A DNA stretch of 64,000 nucleotides from Candidatus Symbiopectobacterium sp. NZEC151 (GCF_025962655.1 NZ_JAGFPE010000008.1:62001-126000), one strand, 5' to 3'; counted from the first letter of the stretch, positions 1 through 10,970 are shown. Notes: generated by a model from the letters alone, not told the origin. A program made the numbers and translations.

Positions 1-48
1 AACAGTACAAAAGCGTGTCTGTTTTGCTGATTTTACGGGGGGGGTAGC

Positions 49-71
49 GCTGCCCCAGAAGGAGGGGCAGC
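49..71 (-). terminator. Hairpin after hemY
   Basis: Eight-base inverted repeat GCTGCCCC / GGGGCAGC around a 7-base loop, placed 12 bases past the hemY stop. No T-run follows on the minus strand, so an intrinsic terminator is only likely. The rest of 1-82 holds an 8-G run (37-44) and nothing else I can assign. Confidence 0.4.
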
Positions 72-82
72 GGGGAGTGCGA

Positions 83-1273
83 TTAAGACGGGGCTTGTAG
101 TGTGAGTAACAGGCCTTCACGACGCATTTGAGCCGCTTCTTCCGGCAGGCGCAGATGGTCAAAGGCATCGGCACGCCAGGCGTAATCAAAGGCATCCGGG
201 CGCAGCGCCAACGCGGCGGCAAACGCATCGCTGGCCTGCTGCCATTCCCCCTGTTTCAGCATTAACTGTCCCAGCGTACTGTGCAGCAACGCGCTGTTAT
301 CATGCTGTTTTAGCAACTGGCGCAGGAGTTTTTCCAACGCGGCCGGTTCGCCTGCGGCCAGACGAGGCATCAGCAGTACCAGACGCTCATCGTAGTGGCG
401 CTTCAAACCGTCGATCACGATCTGCTGGGCGGTGTGGTGATCGTCACAGGCGATAAGGTGCTCGGCCATAGCCACTTGCAATGGCAAATCTTGTCGTACC
501 TTGCGGCTTTGTTCTTTCCACCACTGCTTCAGGCCTTCACTGCCGCCTTCCGCCATCGCTTGTTCCATCAGGCCGAGCAAAGCGGATTGGCGCAACGCCT
601 CCACCTCCTCCTCGGTACGGATCTGGGTTTTGCGCATGGCAGGCAGAATATCCAACAGCGCACCGTAAGCGTGGGTACGTTGGAATGCCAGCTCAGCCAG
701 GCGTAATACTTCAGGATGGCGCGGCGCGTATGCCAGTAAACGATCGACGCCATGGCGTGCGGCGTGATCCTCGTTGCGAGCCAGTTGGATGCGCACGCGG
801 GTGATGTCTACCGGCAGCTGATCGGTGTCGGCCATTTCAGCCGCTCGCTCCAGATACTGTCGGGTGCGAAATTCGTCACCACGCTGTTGTGCGGCTTCGG
901 CGGCCAGCAAATAGTTCACCACCGGTTGCTCTGCATGATCCGCGTTACGCGTCAGCAGTTTTTCTACCTGAAGATAATCGCCTTCGGCCAGTTTAAGCAG
1001 GGCTGCTTTGGTCTGTTTTCTGGCGCGCGTGCGTTTACGGCCCAGGAACCAGCCGCGGGTGCGCTCGCCGGTACGAAACACGCGACGCAACAGCCACTCC
1101 AGTGTAAACAGGACCACCAACAGCAGCACCAGCATGATCGCCAGCGCTGTGATGCTGGTTTCGATATTGTAGGTATCGGTTTGCACCAGCACATAGCCCT
1201 GACGCCCGGCGAGCATCGGGCCAATCACTACGCCAGCAACAAGGATCAGGAACAAGAACAGCACTTTCAGCAT
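83..1273 (-). CDS. hemY: HemY, protoheme IX biogenesis membrane protein
   Basis: Inner-membrane protein encoded with the early haem enzymes; its exact role in late haem synthesis is not settled. The 396-residue product has two N-terminal membrane segments (about 1-25 and 40-65) with a short polar loop, followed by a basic stretch (RKRTRARK) and a long helical, TPR-like cytoplasmic or periplasmic domain, the usual HemY_N plus TPR arrangement. It is the last gene of hemCDXY: hemX ends 2 bases upstream of its start, so translation is probably coupled. Length matches E. coli HemY (398). The assignment is secure from order and composition; the biochemical role is from family knowledge only. Confidence 0.95.
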   Translation of the reverse strand: MLKVLFLFLILVAGVVIGPMLAGRQGYVLVQTDTYNIETSITALAIMLVLLLVVLFTLEWLLRRVFRTGERTRGWFLGRKRTRARKQTKAALLKLAEGDYLQVEKLLTRNADHAEQPVVNYLLAAEAAQQRGDEFRTRQYLERAAEMADTDQLPVDITRVRIQLARNEDHAARHGVDRLLAYAPRHPEVLRLAELAFQRTHAYGALLDILPAMRKTQIRTEEEVEALRQSALLGLMEQAMAEGGSEGLKQWWKEQSRKVRQDLPLQVAMAEHLIACDDHHTAQQIVIDGLKRHYDERLVLLMPRLAAGEPAALEKLLRQLLKQHDNSALLHSTLGQLMLKQGEWQQASDAFAAALALRPDAFDYAWRADAFDHLRLPEEAAQMRREGLLLTLQAPS

Positions 1274-1275
1274 GA

Positions 1276-2421
1276 TCAGCCCTCCTGTTGCTGCGCAGGC
1301 GATTGCGCCAGCAAATTACGCACTCGCGTTTGCATCAGTTTTTCCAGCAGCGGCTGGCTTTGCAGCGTAGTAGGAACATCCAGAGAGACCGGCTGCTGGC
1401 TTAAGCTGTCAACCTGTTCCAGAAAGGCTTTGGTGCCGGGATCGCTGGTATCAAAATAAGCCCGAACCCAGGTGGATACCGCTTCCAGTGACTGTTTATA
1501 CGTCTCGTTCTGATGACGCGGCACGGCTTGTGCGGCGGTCAGCAGGCGTGCACGGATGTTTTCACGCAGGTAGAAATCTTGATTCGGGGCCAGCAGCGGC
1601 TCGGCATTGCTGTCACGGCGGCGAATGGTAATAAAATCGGCCATGAAGTTGTGCCAGCTTTTACTCAGATTCTGCCGCCATTCGCTGAGGGTGGCTGAAA
1701 GCTCGCCGTCGGTTTCATCCATTGGCGCGTCATCGTCCTGGGTGTTATCGGCCAGACGCAGATTGTCGACCTGATCGGTTAACTGATTCACCCGCAAAAT
1801 AATGCCGTCGAAATCCACCTGACCGACTGAGGCCAGCGCGCTGATATCATTAGCAATGGCGCGGCGCAGTTCAAGCAGGCTCGGATCGTTCATGTCAGCC
1901 AGACTGCCATCGGCACTTTTCAGCAGCGCGCCCGCGGTCAGCACATCTTTATCACTCCACAGCTTGCGTCCGGCCAGTTTGACCAGAAAATCCGCCTGTG
2001 CCAGCAGCCAGGTACTGGTATCGTGATTGGAAAGGGCGGCCAGTTTCTGACTGAGTTCGCTGGATTGACGCGTAACCACGTCCAACTGGTGCGCGGCGCT
2101 GTCCTGCCACTGTTTTTGTTGTGCCAGCGCGGCCTGCCACGCCGTTTTATCCTGCTGATACTGTTGCTGTAGCGCCGCCAACTCGCCCTTCGTTTGCGCC
2201 AGGGACGCGGCGTTTTGTTTCTCCTGCTGCTGTCCGAGGTAGTACACGCCCCCGCTTAACAGCAGAGCGATAGCAATGGCTACGCCACCCAGCACGCGGC
2301 CATGTCCTGCACGGTCCCGGCGCGGTTCATCCTGCGACGCGGCGTCGGAGGACGAAAACGTGGCATCAGGGCGCTCTGTCACCGTTTCCGGTGGGGTTGA
2401 AGGGGTATGGTGTTCCGTCAT
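1276..2421 (-). CDS. hemX: HemX, membrane-anchored accessory protein of haem synthesis
   Basis: Third gene of the hemCDXY operon, 381 residues. Residues 1-40 are polar, Ser/Thr/Pro rich and end in a basic patch; residues about 43-63 form one membrane segment; residues 68-140 are Gln/Ala-rich and strongly predicted coiled coil; the remainder is helical. This is the standard HemX layout. The family is often labelled uroporphyrinogen-III C-methyltransferase, but I see no SAM-binding methyltransferase motif, so that label should not be taken as an activity. It lies 46 bases downstream of hemD and 2 bases ahead of hemY on the same strand. Confidence 0.93.
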   Translation of the reverse strand: MTEHHTPSTPPETVTERPDATFSSSDAASQDEPRRDRAGHGRVLGGVAIAIALLLSGGVYYLGQQQEKQNAASLAQTKGELAALQQQYQQDKTAWQAALAQQKQWQDSAAHQLDVVTRQSSELSQKLAALSNHDTSTWLLAQADFLVKLAGRKLWSDKDVLTAGALLKSADGSLADMNDPSLLELRRAIANDISALASVGQVDFDGIILRVNQLTDQVDNLRLADNTQDDDAPMDETDGELSATLSEWRQNLSKSWHNFMADFITIRRRDSNAEPLLAPNQDFYLRENIRARLLTAAQAVPRHQNETYKQSLEAVSTWVRAYFDTSDPGTKAFLEQVDSLSQQPVSLDVPTTLQSQPLLEKLMQTRVRNLLAQSPAQQQEG

Positions 2422-2467
2422 AATGGGTCATCCCATGGTCTGGTTTGTTGTACGGTTGGCCGTGCAG

Positions 2468-3208
2468 TCACGATAGCAGACGCACAAGCGCGTCGTTATC
2501 GGCATTGTCCGCGATAAGCACGTCACGCCAGCCAAGCTGGCGCGCCTCTAGCGCCAACCGTTCGCTAACAACGATAACCTGGCAGTGGAGCAGCCAGGAT
2601 TCGCGATAATAATTCGGCACCAGCGCATACAGCTGATGCAGCATATCGCCGCTGGTGATCACCAGACGATCGATACCGAGTTGCTGCCAATGTCGGCTCT
2701 GTTCCGGCCCATCATAATAGACCGGGCTGCGCTGATAACATTCACAATAACTGACCTGTGCGCCGCGTTCTGCGAGCGTGGTTGCCAGCAGCTCTCTGCC
2801 GCCATTCCCTCGTAATAATAGCGCGTTTTTGCCACTAATATTTTGTAATTCTGGCAGTTGCAGCAGCATTTCGCTGGTTTCCCGCTCGGGAGGATAGGCC
2901 ACGGCGCGAGAGGCGGCCTGGTGCAACGCCAGCGCGGTGGTGCGTCCGATGGCGTAATAGACCGGGATGGCGGGCCAGGATAAACCCGCTTGCGTGAGTG
3001 CGGCGGCGGCATAGCGCACGGCGTGCTGCGACAGCGCGAACAGCATATCGCCCTCGCGCAGCGCCGCCAGCCGTGCTGACAGGGAAGGTAATTCACTGCC
3101 AGGGGAGAAATCGATAAGCGGGCTGTGGCAGGCGGCGCGGCCGAGCTTGCGCAGCCGTTCCACCAGAGCCTCCCCCGCCGGTGACGGGCGCGTCACCAGA
3201 ATGGTCAT
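2468..3208 (-). CDS. hemD: Uroporphyrinogen-III synthase
   Basis: Cyclises hydroxymethylbilane, the HemC product, to uroporphyrinogen III with inversion of ring D; no cofactor. The 246-residue protein begins [19 protein letters not shown], the typical HemD opening (E. coli [19 protein letters not shown]), and has the two-lobe pattern with the hallmark tail region ([25 protein letters not shown]). The start ATG overlaps the hemC stop by 4 bases, so the two enzymes that act in sequence are translationally coupled. E. coli HemD is also 246 residues. Confidence 0.97.
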   Translation of the reverse strand: MTILVTRPSPAGEALVERLRKLGRAACHSPLIDFSPGSELPSLSARLAALREGDMLFALSQHAVRYAAAALTQAGLSWPAIPVYYAIGRTTALALHQAASRAVAYPPERETSEMLLQLPELQNISGKNALLLRGNGGRELLATTLAERGAQVSYCECYQRSPVYYDGPEQSRHWQQLGIDRLVITSGDMLHQLYALVPNYYRESWLLHCQVIVVSERLALEARQLGWRDVLIADNADNDALVRLLS

Positions 3209-4146
3209 GATGAGCCGGCGCCCTGATAAACGGCGTGCAGAATGGCGTGTGCGCCGTTAGCTAACAGCTCTTCCGCCAGATCGATACCCATGCGTTCCGC
3301 CTCGCTGGCGGGGCCGATGCGCTCGCCGCGAATCATCTTGCTGCCATCGGGGGCGCCAACCAAGGCTCTCAGCCAGAGTTGCCCCGCATTGAGTTCAGCA
3401 TAGCTGCCGATGGGAACCTGGCAGCCACCGTCGAGGCGAAGATTCATGGCGCGTTCAGCAAGCACGCGGCAGGCGGTCGGTTCATGGTTGAGCGGTGCCA
3501 GCAGTTCGCGCACGCGGGCGTCGTTTTCCCGGCATTCGATACCAATCGCACCCTGACCGACGGCGGGCAGCGACTCTTCCGGGGTGAGCGGCGTGCGAAT
3601 GCGTTCAGACAGATTCAGGCGTGACAGCCCGGCGACGGCCAAAATAATGGCGTCATAGTCGCCGTTGTCCAGCTTGCCCAGGCGAGTTCCGACGTTACCG
3701 CGCAAATCGCGGATGATCAGGTCAGGGCGGCGAGCGCGCAACTGGCACTGGCGGCGCAGGCTGGAGGTACCGACGCAGCTTCCGAGCGGGAGATCGGCCA
3801 GGCTGGCATAGTGGTTCGAAACAAAGGCATCGCGCGGATCGTCACGCTCACAAATGGTATACAAACCAAGGCCGTCGGGGAACGATACCGGCACATCTTT
3901 CATCGAGTGCACGGCGATATCCGCGCGGTCTTCCAGCAAGGCGCGTTCCAGCTCTTTAACAAACAGCCCCTTGCCGCCCACTTTAGCCAGCGGCGTATCC
4001 AGGATGATGTCGCCGCGCGTCACCATGGGAACCAGTTCAACCTGCAACGTAGGGTAATAGTGCTGCAACCGTTGTTGCACATAGTGTGCTTGCCACAGCG
4101 CAAGCGGGCTTTGTCGGGTGGCAATTCTAAGGGTGTTGTCTACCAT
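3205..4146 (-). CDS. hemC: Hydroxymethylbilane synthase (porphobilinogen deaminase)
   Basis: Polymerises four porphobilinogen units into hydroxymethylbilane on a covalently bound dipyrromethane cofactor. The cofactor cysteine is visible at residue 242 in [10 protein letters not shown], and the substrate-binding arginines lie in [16 protein letters not shown] use the ATG at 4146, giving [19 protein letters not shown] and 313 residues, which matches E. coli in length and start; an in-frame ATG at 4167 would add 7 residues with no family support. First gene of hemCDXY, divergent from cyaA as in E. coli. Confidence 0.97.
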   Translation of the reverse strand: MVDNTLRIATRQSPLALWQAHYVQQRLQHYYPTLQVELVPMVTRGDIILDTPLAKVGGKGLFVKELERALLEDRADIAVHSMKDVPVSFPDGLGLYTICERDDPRDAFVSNHYASLADLPLGSCVGTSSLRRQCQLRARRPDLIIRDLRGNVGTRLGKLDNGDYDAIILAVAGLSRLNLSERIRTPLTPEESLPAVGQGAIGIECRENDARVRELLAPLNHEPTACRVLAERAMNLRLDGGCQVPIGSYAELNAGQLWLRALVGAPDGSKMIRGERIGPASEAERMGIDLAEELLANGAHAILHAVYQGAGSS

Positions 4147-4481
4147 GCTTAATACCGTTTTTATCATTTAGCGCCATCGTATCACTGAGACGCCCAGGTG
4201 TCAGCGTTCCGGCGCTGAAGGTGCTGGATAGCGACGGGAAGGTGCGTGTTTTCACCATGAGGTGGGAGGATCGCGGCGTAATCATGCCAGAGAGCGAGGG
4301 GCAATAAGAGAAAGTAAGCTAATAGTGGCTAACTTTCTTTAGTTTCTTTACGCTCAATGAGCAAGGTGTTAGATTGATCACGTTTCCAGCACTATCTTAT
4401 CAGTCACTCCTCTAATTCTATTGCTGATAAGTTTGGAACACGGGGTTTTTTCTAGGCACTGGGATAATCAGGCGGACCGTC
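4147..4481. promoter_or_regulatory. Divergent hemC / cyaA promoter region
   Basis: A 335-base non-coding stretch between two divergent genes. It must carry promoters for the hem operon and for cyaA. The only site I can assign with confidence is the CRP box at 4367-4382. The 3' half is AT-rich, the hemC-proximal half is GC-rich. No strong sigma-70 pair could be picked by eye for hemC. Confidence 0.6.
4367..4382 (+). promoter_or_regulatory. CRP site of cyaA
   Basis: TGTTA-GATTGA-TCACG fits the CRP consensus TGTGA-N6-TCACA at 8 of 10 positions and closely resembles, from memory, the E. coli cyaA P2 site, which also reads GGTGTTA..TTGATCACGTTT. In E. coli CRP-cAMP binds here to repress adenylate cyclase, closing a feedback loop. 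It lies about 100 bases before the cyaA start. Confidence 0.75.
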
Positions 4482-7037
4482 TTGTACTTCTACATCGAGA
4501 CTTTGAAGCAGAGACTGGACGCGATCAACCAACTGCGAGTTGACCGCGCTCTGGAAGCAATGAAACCCGCTTTTCAGCAGGTTTATCGCCTTCTGCCCGT
4601 ATTATTGCACCACCATCATCCGCTCATGCCGGGTTACCTTGAAGGTAAGGTTCCGCACGGTGTGTGCACTTTCACGCCTGATGAAAACCAACAGCGCTAC
4701 GTCGACAGCATTGAGCTGCGCTGGGGAGAGATCCCCGCCATCAATTCGCAGGGTGAATTGCCGATTACCGGCGTTTACTCCATGGGCAGCACCTCGTCCA
4801 TCGGCCAGAGTTGCTCCTCCGATCTGGATATCTGGGTGTGCCACCAATCCTGGCTAGACCACGAAGAGCACCAGCGTTTACAGCAGAAATGTACCCTGCT
4901 GGAGCAATGGGCGGCGGCGCAAGGGGTGGATGTCAGCTTCTTCCTGATTGACGAGAACCGTTTCCGTCACAATGAAAGCGGTAGTCTGGGCGGCGAAGAT
5001 TGCGGCTCGACGCAGCATATCCTGTTGCTGGACGAGTTTTACCGCACCGCCGTGCGCATGGCCGGTAAACGCCTGCTGTGGCATATGGTGCCGGTTGAAG
5101 AAGAAGAGCATTACGACGAATACGTCCTGTCGCTCTATGCACAGGGTGCGCTTGCGCCCAACGAGTGGCTGGATCTGGGCGGATTGAGTTCGCTCTCGGC
5201 GGAAGAGTATTTCGGTGCCAGCCTGTGGCAACTGTATAAAAGCATCGATTCCCCGTATAAAGCGGTATTGAAGACCCTGCTGCTCGAGGCCTATTCCTGG
5301 CAATACCCTGACGCGCGCTTGCTGTCGATGGATATCAAAGCCCGGCTGCACAAAGGGGAGATCGTGGCATTTGGGCTCGATCCCTATTGTATGATGTTGG
5401 ATCGGGTGACCGAATACCTCACGCAAATTGAAGACCCGACGCGCCTCGATCTGGCGCGGCGTTGTTTTTATCTCAAAGTGTGCGAAAAACTGTCGCGTGA
5501 AAAAGCCTGCGTAGGCTGGCGGCGGCAAATCCTAAGCCAGTTGGTGCAAGAGTGGGGCTGGAGCAGCGAACACCTTGCCATGCTGGATAACCGCGCCAAC
5601 TGGAAAATCGAGCGCGTGCGTGAAGCGCACAACGAATTGCTCGATGCGATGATGCAAACTTATCGCAACCTGATCCGCTTCGCGCGGCGCAACAACCTGA
5701 GCGTGAGCGCTAGTCCGCAGGATATCGGCGTGCTGACGCGTAAGCTGTATGCCGCCTTTGAAGCGCTGCCGGGTAAAGTGACGCTGCTCAATCCGCAAAT
5801 TTCGCCGGACCTGTCCGAAGCGGATCTGACCTTTATCTATGTCCCGGCGGGCCGCGCCAACCGCTCCGGCTGGTATCTGTACAATCAGGCACCGTCTATG
5901 GATGCCATCATCAGCCATCAGCCGCTGGAATATAACCGCTACCTGAACAAGCTGGTGGCGTGGGCCTATTTTAACGGACTGCTGACCCCGAATACGCGCC
6001 TGCACATCAAAGGCAGCGAACAGATCGATATTGCCCGTCTGCGTGAATTGGTGGATGACGTTTCCTGTCACTTCCCGCTGCGTTTACCGGCTCCAACGCC
6101 TAAGGCGCTGTACAGCCCGTGTGAAATTCGGCATCTGGCGATCATCGTTAACCTGGAGCACGACCCAACGGCGGCATTCCGCAATCAAGTGGTGCACTTT
6201 GATTTCCGCCATCTGGACGTGTTCAGTTTCGGCGAGCAGCAGCAGTGCCTAGTAGGCAGCATTGACCTGCTGTACCGTAATTCGTGGAATGAAGTGCGAA
6301 CCCTGCATTTCAACGGCGAGCAATCCGTGCTGGAAGCGCTGAAAACCATTTTGGGTAAAATGCATCAGGATGCGGCGCTGCCGGAGTCGCTGGAAGTGTT
6401 CTGCTACAGCCAGCACCTGCGCGGTTTGATTCGCACGCGCGTGCAGCAACTGGTGTCCGAGTGTATTGAACTGCGCCTGACCAGCACCCGACAAGAGCCG
6501 GGCCGCTTCAAAGCGGTTAAAGTGGCAGGGCAGACCTGGGGTCTGTTCTTCGAACGCCTGAGCGTATCGGTGCAGAAGCTGGAAAATGCGGTGGAGTTTT
6601 ACGGCGCGATTTCCAACAACAAACTGCAAGGGTTACCCACGCAGGTGGAGACCAACCATATCCACCTGCCAGCGGTAATAGACGGCGTGGCGAGTGAAGG
6701 GATCATCCAGTTCTTCTTTGAAGATCTGCCGGAAGAGCAAGGATTCAATATCTTTATTCTGGATGAATCGAACCGCGTTGAGGTGTATCACCACTGTGAA
6801 GGCAGTAAGGAAGAGCTGGTACGTGACGTGAGCCGTTTTTATTCTTCGTCCCACGACCGCTTTACCTACGGCTCCAGCTTTATCAATTTCAACCTGCCGC
6901 AGTTCTACCAGATTGTGCAGTTAGAGGGTCGGGCGCAGGTGATTCCTTTTCGCAGCACCACGCTGTCTCATTTGAACCTCTCGTCGGGCAAAGAAGGTGC
7001 CTCTCCCGCGATCAAACAGCGACTGCACATGCTGTAA
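4482..7037 (+). CDS. cyaA: Class I adenylate cyclase
   Basis: Makes cAMP from ATP for catabolite control through CRP. The 851-residue protein has the N-terminal catalytic domain of class I cyclases with the nucleotidyltransferase signature [18 protein letters not shown] (residues 102-119; metal-binding Asp 114 and 116) and the C-terminal glucose-sensing regulatory domain. The start codon is TTG, giving [20 protein letters not shown], collinear with E. coli CyaA, which also uses TTG; the inefficient start is known in E. coli to keep cyclase levels low. No good Shine-Dalgarno sequence precedes it, in keeping with weak initiation. Divergent from hemC, convergent with cyaY. Confidence 0.98.
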   Translation: MYFYIETLKQRLDAINQLRVDRALEAMKPAFQQVYRLLPVLLHHHHPLMPGYLEGKVPHGVCTFTPDENQQRYVDSIELRWGEIPAINSQGELPITGVYSMGSTSSIGQSCSSDLDIWVCHQSWLDHEEHQRLQQKCTLLEQWAAAQGVDVSFFLIDENRFRHNESGSLGGEDCGSTQHILLLDEFYRTAVRMAGKRLLWHMVPVEEEEHYDEYVLSLYAQGALAPNEWLDLGGLSSLSAEEYFGASLWQLYKSIDSPYKAVLKTLLLEAYSWQYPDARLLSMDIKARLHKGEIVAFGLDPYCMMLDRVTEYLTQIEDPTRLDLARRCFYLKVCEKLSREKACVGWRRQILSQLVQEWGWSSEHLAMLDNRANWKIERVREAHNELLDAMMQTYRNLIRFARRNNLSVSASPQDIGVLTRKLYAAFEALPGKVTLLNPQISPDLSEADLTFIYVPAGRANRSGWYLYNQAPSMDAIISHQPLEYNRYLNKLVAWAYFNGLLTPNTRLHIKGSEQIDIARLRELVDDVSCHFPLRLPAPTPKALYSPCEIRHLAIIVNLEHDPTAAFRNQVVHFDFRHLDVFSFGEQQQCLVGSIDLLYRNSWNEVRTLHFNGEQSVLEALKTILGKMHQDAALPESLEVFCYSQHLRGLIRTRVQQLVSECIELRLTSTRQEPGRFKAVKVAGQTWGLFFERLSVSVQKLENAVEFYGAISNNKLQGLPTQVETNHIHLPAVIDGVASEGIIQFFFEDLPEEQGFNIFILDESNRVEVYHHCEGSKEELVRDVSRFYSSSHDRFTYGSSFINFNLPQFYQIVQLEGRAQVIPFRSTTLSHLNLSSGKEGASPAIKQRLHML

Positions 7038-7070
7038 CGCTCTGGTTGTCCTTGCTGACAACAGAGCGTT
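7036..7070. terminator. Bidirectional terminator between cyaA and cyaY
   Basis: AACGCTCTG-(G)-TTGTC, a 6-base loop CTTGCT, then GACAA-CAGAGCGTT: a 14-bp stem with one bulge between two convergent genes. It begins within the cyaA stop codon. Both flanks are moderately T- or A-rich. Confidence 0.75.
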
Positions 7071-7079
7071 ATTCCCGCG

Positions 7080-7415
7080 TTAACCGAATGAGACGGCCTC
7101 ACCGGCCTGAGCACTGCATGCCTGCGCCAGCAGCGCAAAAAAGGATTCGCCGCTGCGATCGCAGATCCACTGCTCGTTCTGACCATTTTCTGGCTGATAC
7201 GTAAAGTGGTAGCCACCGGCTTTGGTCGCCAACCATACCTGATGCAGCGGCTCCTGGCGGTTGATGACAATCTTGCTGCCGTTTTCGAAACTCAGTGTCA
7301 TCACGCCGCCGTTGGTTTCGTAATCGATATCGGCATCACCGTCGAAGTCGTCCAACGCTTCTTCGATCGTCAACATTAACGCATCCGCTAATTGATGAAA
7401 CTCACTGTCGTTCAT
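7080..7415 (-). CDS. cyaY: Frataxin-like iron donor CyaY
   Basis: Bacterial frataxin, which binds iron and IscS and tunes iron-sulphur cluster assembly. The 111-residue protein shows the acidic first helix ([16 protein letters not shown]) that binds iron and the beta-sheet signature [32 protein letters not shown], with W at the conserved IscS-contact region. Slightly longer than E. coli CyaY (106) by a C-terminal tail. Convergent with cyaA, divergent from lptM, the conserved enterobacterial order. Confidence 0.96.
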   Translation of the reverse strand: MNDSEFHQLADALMLTIEEALDDFDGDADIDYETNGGVMTLSFENGSKIVINRQEPLHQVWLATKAGGYHFTYQPENGQNEQWICDRSGESFFALLAQACSAQAGEAVSFG

Positions 7416-7492
7416 TTTCGATTCCTATTGCTTTTCATGATCCACCTGCGATTATAGAGAGCATGCATAGATGATTGACAGGTCTTAATGAC

Positions 7493-7648
7493 ATGAAGCA
7501 GGTATTTCGTTCATTTTCTCTGGCGCTGACGCTGCTGGGATTGGTGGGTTGCGGGCTGAAAGGGCCGCTGTATATGCCAAACGGTGAGCCGACCAACACC
7601 TCAGACTCACAGAAGAATACGCATCAAAAGCCGTCGATGCGTCCGTAA
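7493..7648 (+). CDS. lptM: LptM, small LPS-transport-associated lipoprotein
   Basis: A 51-codon gene. Product MKQVFRSFSLALTLLGLVGC followed by GLKGPLYMP: a signal sequence ending in a lipobox (LVGC, lipidated Cys20) and the GLKGPLY motif that defines the YifL/LptM family. In E. coli LptM helps the LptDE translocon form its native disulphides; the same role is inferred here. It sits directly before dapF as in E. coli, with a gap of 83 bases. Confidence 0.93.
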   Translation: MKQVFRSFSLALTLLGLVGCGLKGPLYMPNGEPTNTSDSQKNTHQKPSMRP

Positions 7649-7731
7649 CCGGCACGGTTATGTTTTATTACCACGAATAACAGGTCACGATAGCAATTAC
7701 CGCGCCCGGTTACATCAGCGGAGTCAGAATA

Positions 7732-8556
7732 ATGCAGTTCGCTAAAATGCATGGTTTGGGCAATGATTTTATGGTTGTCGATGCCGTTACGCAAAATGTC
7801 TATTTTTCGCCTGAGCTGATTCGGCGTCTGTCGGATCGCCATCGCGGGGTGGGGTTTGATCAACTGCTGGTGGTCGAACCGCCCTACGATCCTGAGCTGG
7901 ATTTTCACTACCGCATTTTCAATGCGGATGGCAGTGAAGTGGCCCAGTGCGGTAACGGCGCGCGCTGTTTCGCCCGTTTCGTGCGTATCAAAGGGCTGAC
8001 CAACAAGCGCGATATTGCGGTGAGTACCCATACCGGGCGCATGGTGCTCAGCGTCACGGATGATGAGCTGGTGCGGGTGAACATGGGCGAGCCGGATTTT
8101 GAACCGCAGCGCGTGCCGTTTCGGGCCGCCAAGGCGGAGAAAACCTACATTCTGCGCGCCAACGATCATACGGTGCTGTGCGGCGTGGTCTCCATGGGCA
8201 ACCCGCACTGCGTGATTCAGGTTGACGATGTTGATACGGCCAATGTGGAAACCTTAGGTCCGGTGCTGGAAAGCCACGAGCGTTTCCCTGAGCGCGTCAA
8301 CGTCGGGTTTATGCAGATTGTCGATCGCAGCCACATTCGCCTGCGGGTGTATGAGCGCGGTGCCGGTGAAACGCAGGCCTGCGGCAGCGGCGCCTGTGCC
8401 GCCGTGGTGGTGGGCATTCAGCAAGGGTTATTGGCGGATGAAGTTCGCGTCTCGTTGCTGGGGGGCGATCTGGATATCCATTGGAAAGGGGTCGGGCATC
8501 CGCTTTATATGACCGGTCCTGCCACCCATGTTTATGATGGATTTATTCATTTATGA
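7732..8556 (+). CDS. dapF: Diaminopimelate epimerase
   Basis: Converts LL- to meso-diaminopimelate for lysine and peptidoglycan synthesis, without cofactor, using two cysteines as acid and base. Both are present: Cys73 in [16 protein letters not shown] and the second in [14 protein letters not shown] (about 217). 274 residues, the same as E. coli, starting [17 protein letters not shown]. Its TGA stop overlaps the start of the next gene (ATGA), the first of several overlapping junctions down to yigB. Confidence 0.98.
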   Translation: MQFAKMHGLGNDFMVVDAVTQNVYFSPELIRRLSDRHRGVGFDQLLVVEPPYDPELDFHYRIFNADGSEVAQCGNGARCFARFVRIKGLTNKRDIAVSTHTGRMVLSVTDDELVRVNMGEPDFEPQRVPFRAAKAEKTYILRANDHTVLCGVVSMGNPHCVIQVDDVDTANVETLGPVLESHERFPERVNVGFMQIVDRSHIRLRVYERGAGETQACGSGACAAVVVGIQQGLLADEVRVSLLGGDLDIHWKGVGHPLYMTGPATHVYDGFIHL

Positions 8557-9257
8557 AGCAGGTCGAGGAACAGGCAGAACGCCAGAACGCACTGAGTGAC
8601 GAACTGATTTTGCAGTTCCTGCAACAGAACCCTGATTTCTTTATCCGCAATGCGCGGCAGGTCGAGCAAATGCACATCCCGCACCCGGTGCGGGGGACCG
8701 TCTCCCTGGTGGAATGGCAGTTGGCGCGTCAGCGGAACCACATCGCGCAGTTGGAAGAAGAGATCACCTTGTTGATGGAGCAGGCGCGCGGCAACGAAGT
8801 GTTGTTCCGTCATCTGCTGGAGTTACAGACCGATTTGTCAGCGGCTACTGGCCTGCATGACTTGCTTGAACGCCTACAGCGCTGGGCGCGCCAACAAGGG
8901 TTGGTTGGCGCGGATATCCGCCTGTTCAGTGACAAATGGCGCATCAGCGCGCCTTCGCGTTTTACCCACCTGGCGCTGTCGCGTTCATTGTTCGAACCGC
9001 TGCGCATACAGCGCCTGCGTGACAATAACCACTATCTGGGCAGCCTGAACGGGCCGGAGTTGCTGTTACTGCTACCGCAGGCGCGGCAGGTGGGTTCCGT
9101 GGCGCTGTCGCTGCTGGGAAAACACGACTCACTGGGCGTGGTGATTTTCAGCAGTCGCGACAGCCATCACTATCAAGACGGCATGGGCACCGTGCTGCTG
9201 CAACATCTGGCCAACTTGCTGCCGGATATGCTGGCGCGCTGGGTTGAACGGGTATGA
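8553..9257 (+). CDS. yigA: DUF484 family protein (YigA)
   Basis: A 234-residue soluble protein of the DUF484 family, a GAF-like fold of unknown function always found between dapF and xerC in enterobacteria. Visible features: a helical N-terminus ([20 protein letters not shown]), the family signature [19 protein letters not shown], a coiled-coil segment (about 55-85), and a C-terminal GAF-type domain ending [19 protein letters not shown]. It overlaps dapF by 4 bases and xerC by 4, implying coupled translation. Function not known. Confidence 0.9.
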   Translation: MKQVEEQAERQNALSDELILQFLQQNPDFFIRNARQVEQMHIPHPVRGTVSLVEWQLARQRNHIAQLEEEITLLMEQARGNEVLFRHLLELQTDLSAATGLHDLLERLQRWARQQGLVGADIRLFSDKWRISAPSRFTHLALSRSLFEPLRIQRLRDNNHYLGSLNGPELLLLLPQARQVGSVALSLLGKHDSLGVVIFSSRDSHHYQDGMGTVLLQHLANLLPDMLARWVERV

Positions 9258-10171
9258 GCGACCCCGCGCTGCCCTCGCCACTGCTGACCTCGGTCGCCGC
9301 GTTTTTACGTTATTTGAAAGCGGAACGCCAGCTTAGCCCACTGACGCAGGAAAATTACTGCCGCCAACTGGGTGCCATTGCCGCCATGCTCGATGAAATG
9401 GGCATTACCGACTGGCGCACGCTGGATGCGGCGGGGGTACGCTCAGTGGCCGCGCGCAGCAAACGCGGCGGGTTGCAAGCGGCAAGTCTGGCGCTGCGTC
9501 TTTCGGCACTGCGCAGTTTTCTTGATTGGCAGGTGGCGCAAGGGGCGTTAACCGCCAACCCGGCGCGCGGTATTTCTGCGCCCAAAGCGGGTCGGCATCT
9601 GCCGAAAAACATGGATGTGGATGAAGTGAATCGCCTGTTGGAGATCGATCTCAACGATCCGCTGGCGGTGCGCGATCGCGCCATGCTGGAAGTGATGTAC
9701 GGCGCTGGCTTGCGTTTAGCCGAACTGGTCGGCATGGAATGTCGTCACGTTGATTTGGACGGCGGCGAAGTGTGGGTAGTCGGTAAGGGCAGCAAAGAGC
9801 GTAAGCTGCCGCTGGGTCGTACCGCTGTGCACTGGCTGCGCGAGTGGCTGGAACGGCGTGAGCTGTTTGGCCCGGAAGATGACGCCATCTTCATTACGCG
9901 GCAGGGGAAGCGCATTTCGATGCGCAACGTGCAAAAGCGCTTTGCCGAATGGGGTATCAAGCAGGGGCTGAACAGCCACGTTCATCCACATAAGCTACGT
10001 CACTCTTTTGCCACCCATATGCTGGAATCGAGCGGTGACCTGCGCGCGGTGCAGGAACTGCTGGGGCATGCCAATCTTTCGACCACGCAAATCTATACCC
10101 ATTTGGATTTTCAGCATTTGGCGACGGTGTACGATGCCGCACACCCGCGTGCCAAACGAGGGAAGACATGA
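9254..10171 (+). CDS. xerC: Tyrosine recombinase XerC
   Basis: With XerD resolves chromosome dimers at dif. The 305-residue protein has the N-terminal SAM-like core-binding domain (about 12-100) and the catalytic domain with the expected tetrad: Arg154, Lys178, His246/Arg249 in HPHKLRHSF, His272 in [15 protein letters not shown] and nucleophile Tyr281. The opening [28 protein letters not shown] is characteristic of XerC rather than XerD. Overlaps yigA and yigB by 4 bases on each side. Confidence 0.97.
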   Translation: MSDPALPSPLLTSVAAFLRYLKAERQLSPLTQENYCRQLGAIAAMLDEMGITDWRTLDAAGVRSVAARSKRGGLQAASLALRLSALRSFLDWQVAQGALTANPARGISAPKAGRHLPKNMDVDEVNRLLEIDLNDPLAVRDRAMLEVMYGAGLRLAELVGMECRHVDLDGGEVWVVGKGSKERKLPLGRTAVHWLREWLERRELFGPEDDAIFITRQGKRISMRNVQKRFAEWGIKQGLNSHVHPHKLRHSFATHMLESSGDLRAVQELLGHANLSTTQIYTHLDFQHLATVYDAAHPRAKRGKT

Positions 10172-10887
10172 TGCACTTTTACCGTCCACTGGCACCGATA
10201 GCCGCCATGACGTTTGATTTAGACGATACGCTGTACGATAACCGTGACGTGATTCGGCGCACGCAACAGGAGTCGGTGCGTTTCCTGCAAGCGTTTCACC
10301 CTGCTCTGAGTGCGGTGCAGTCCAGCGATTTGCAGCGCATCCGCGAAGCGCTGCGCGAGCAGGAGCCAGAGATATACCATGATGTCACAGAGTGGCGTCG
10401 CCGGGCAGTAGAGCAATTGCTGCGTGAGGCGGGGCTGGATGCAGCGACGGCCAGTAGCGGTGCAGCGCAGGCGATGGCGAACTTTGCCCACTGGCGCAGC
10501 CAGATTACGCCTTCGCAAGAAACCCATGATACGTTGCACGCCTTGTCCCAGCGCTGGCCGCTGGTGGCTATCACTAATGGCAATGCCGATCCCAGCCGCT
10601 TCGGGCTGGATCGCTACTTTCAGTTTATCCTGCGCGCGGGGCCGGATGGTCGCGCCAAGCCCTTTGGTGATATGTATCATCGAGCGGCGCAGGCGCTGGG
10701 CGTGGAACCGGTGCAGATTTTGCACGTGGGTGACGACTTGACCACCGACGTGGCAGGCGCAGTGCGTAATGGCTTGCAAGCGTGCTGGATTAACCTGCAT
10801 GAAGGCAACCTGATGCAGATTGAAGATGCACGGTTGTTGCCGCATGTGGAAATTTCCCGGTTGGCATTGCTCACAACGCTGCTATAA
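10168..10887 (+). CDS. yigB: HAD phosphatase YigB (FMN/5-amino-6-uracil phosphatase family)
   Basis: Haloacid dehalogenase-superfamily phosphatase; E. coli YigB dephosphorylates 5-amino-6-(5-phospho-D-ribitylamino)uracil and FMN in flavin metabolism. Motif I is [10 protein letters not shown] (nucleophile Asp near residue 17), motif II is AITNGNAD, motif III/IV are [11 protein letters not shown] and [13 protein letters not shown]. 239 residues, E. coli 238. Last gene of the dapF cluster; the promoter of uvrD lies inside its last codons. Confidence 0.95.
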   Translation: MMHFYRPLAPIAAMTFDLDDTLYDNRDVIRRTQQESVRFLQAFHPALSAVQSSDLQRIREALREQEPEIYHDVTEWRRRAVEQLLREAGLDAATASSGAAQAMANFAHWRSQITPSQETHDTLHALSQRWPLVAITNGNADPSRFGLDRYFQFILRAGPDGRAKPFGDMYHRAAQALGVEPVQILHVGDDLTTDVAGAVRNGLQACWINLHEGNLMQIEDARLLPHVEISRLALLTTLL

Positions 10888-10888
10888 T
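10861..10888 (+). promoter_or_regulatory. uvrD promoter
   Basis: TTGGCA (10861-10866), a 16-base spacer and a perfect TATAAT (10883-10888). The -10 box overlaps the yigB stop codon. The predicted start of transcription is around 10895-10897, just upstream of the LexA box. Confidence 0.7.
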
Positions 10889-10901
10889 TCTGCTAATTTA
10901 G

Positions 10902-10917
10902 CTGTATAAATCACCAG
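10902..10917 (+). promoter_or_regulatory. LexA (SOS) box of uvrD
   Basis: CTGTATAAATCACCAG has the required CTG-N10-CAG arms and an AT-rich core. It sits 13 bases downstream of the -10 box and 53 bases before the uvrD start, the arrangement known for SOS-induced uvrD in E. coli, whose box also begins CTGTATA. Confidence 0.85.
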
Positions 10918-10970
10918 TGAAGTAAGTGCCCCTGGGGTTACTGCTTGTCTGTTAACGGATGACTGTACCG

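Noticed and set aside
37-44. Run of eight G
   Set aside because: Could be a slippage site, but it lies in non-coding DNA and nothing else marks it as functional.
752-1459. 235-codon open frame on the plus strand
   Set aside because: Antisense to hemY and hemX; Cys/His-rich nonsense composition and no RBS. It reflects the high GC3 of the real genes.
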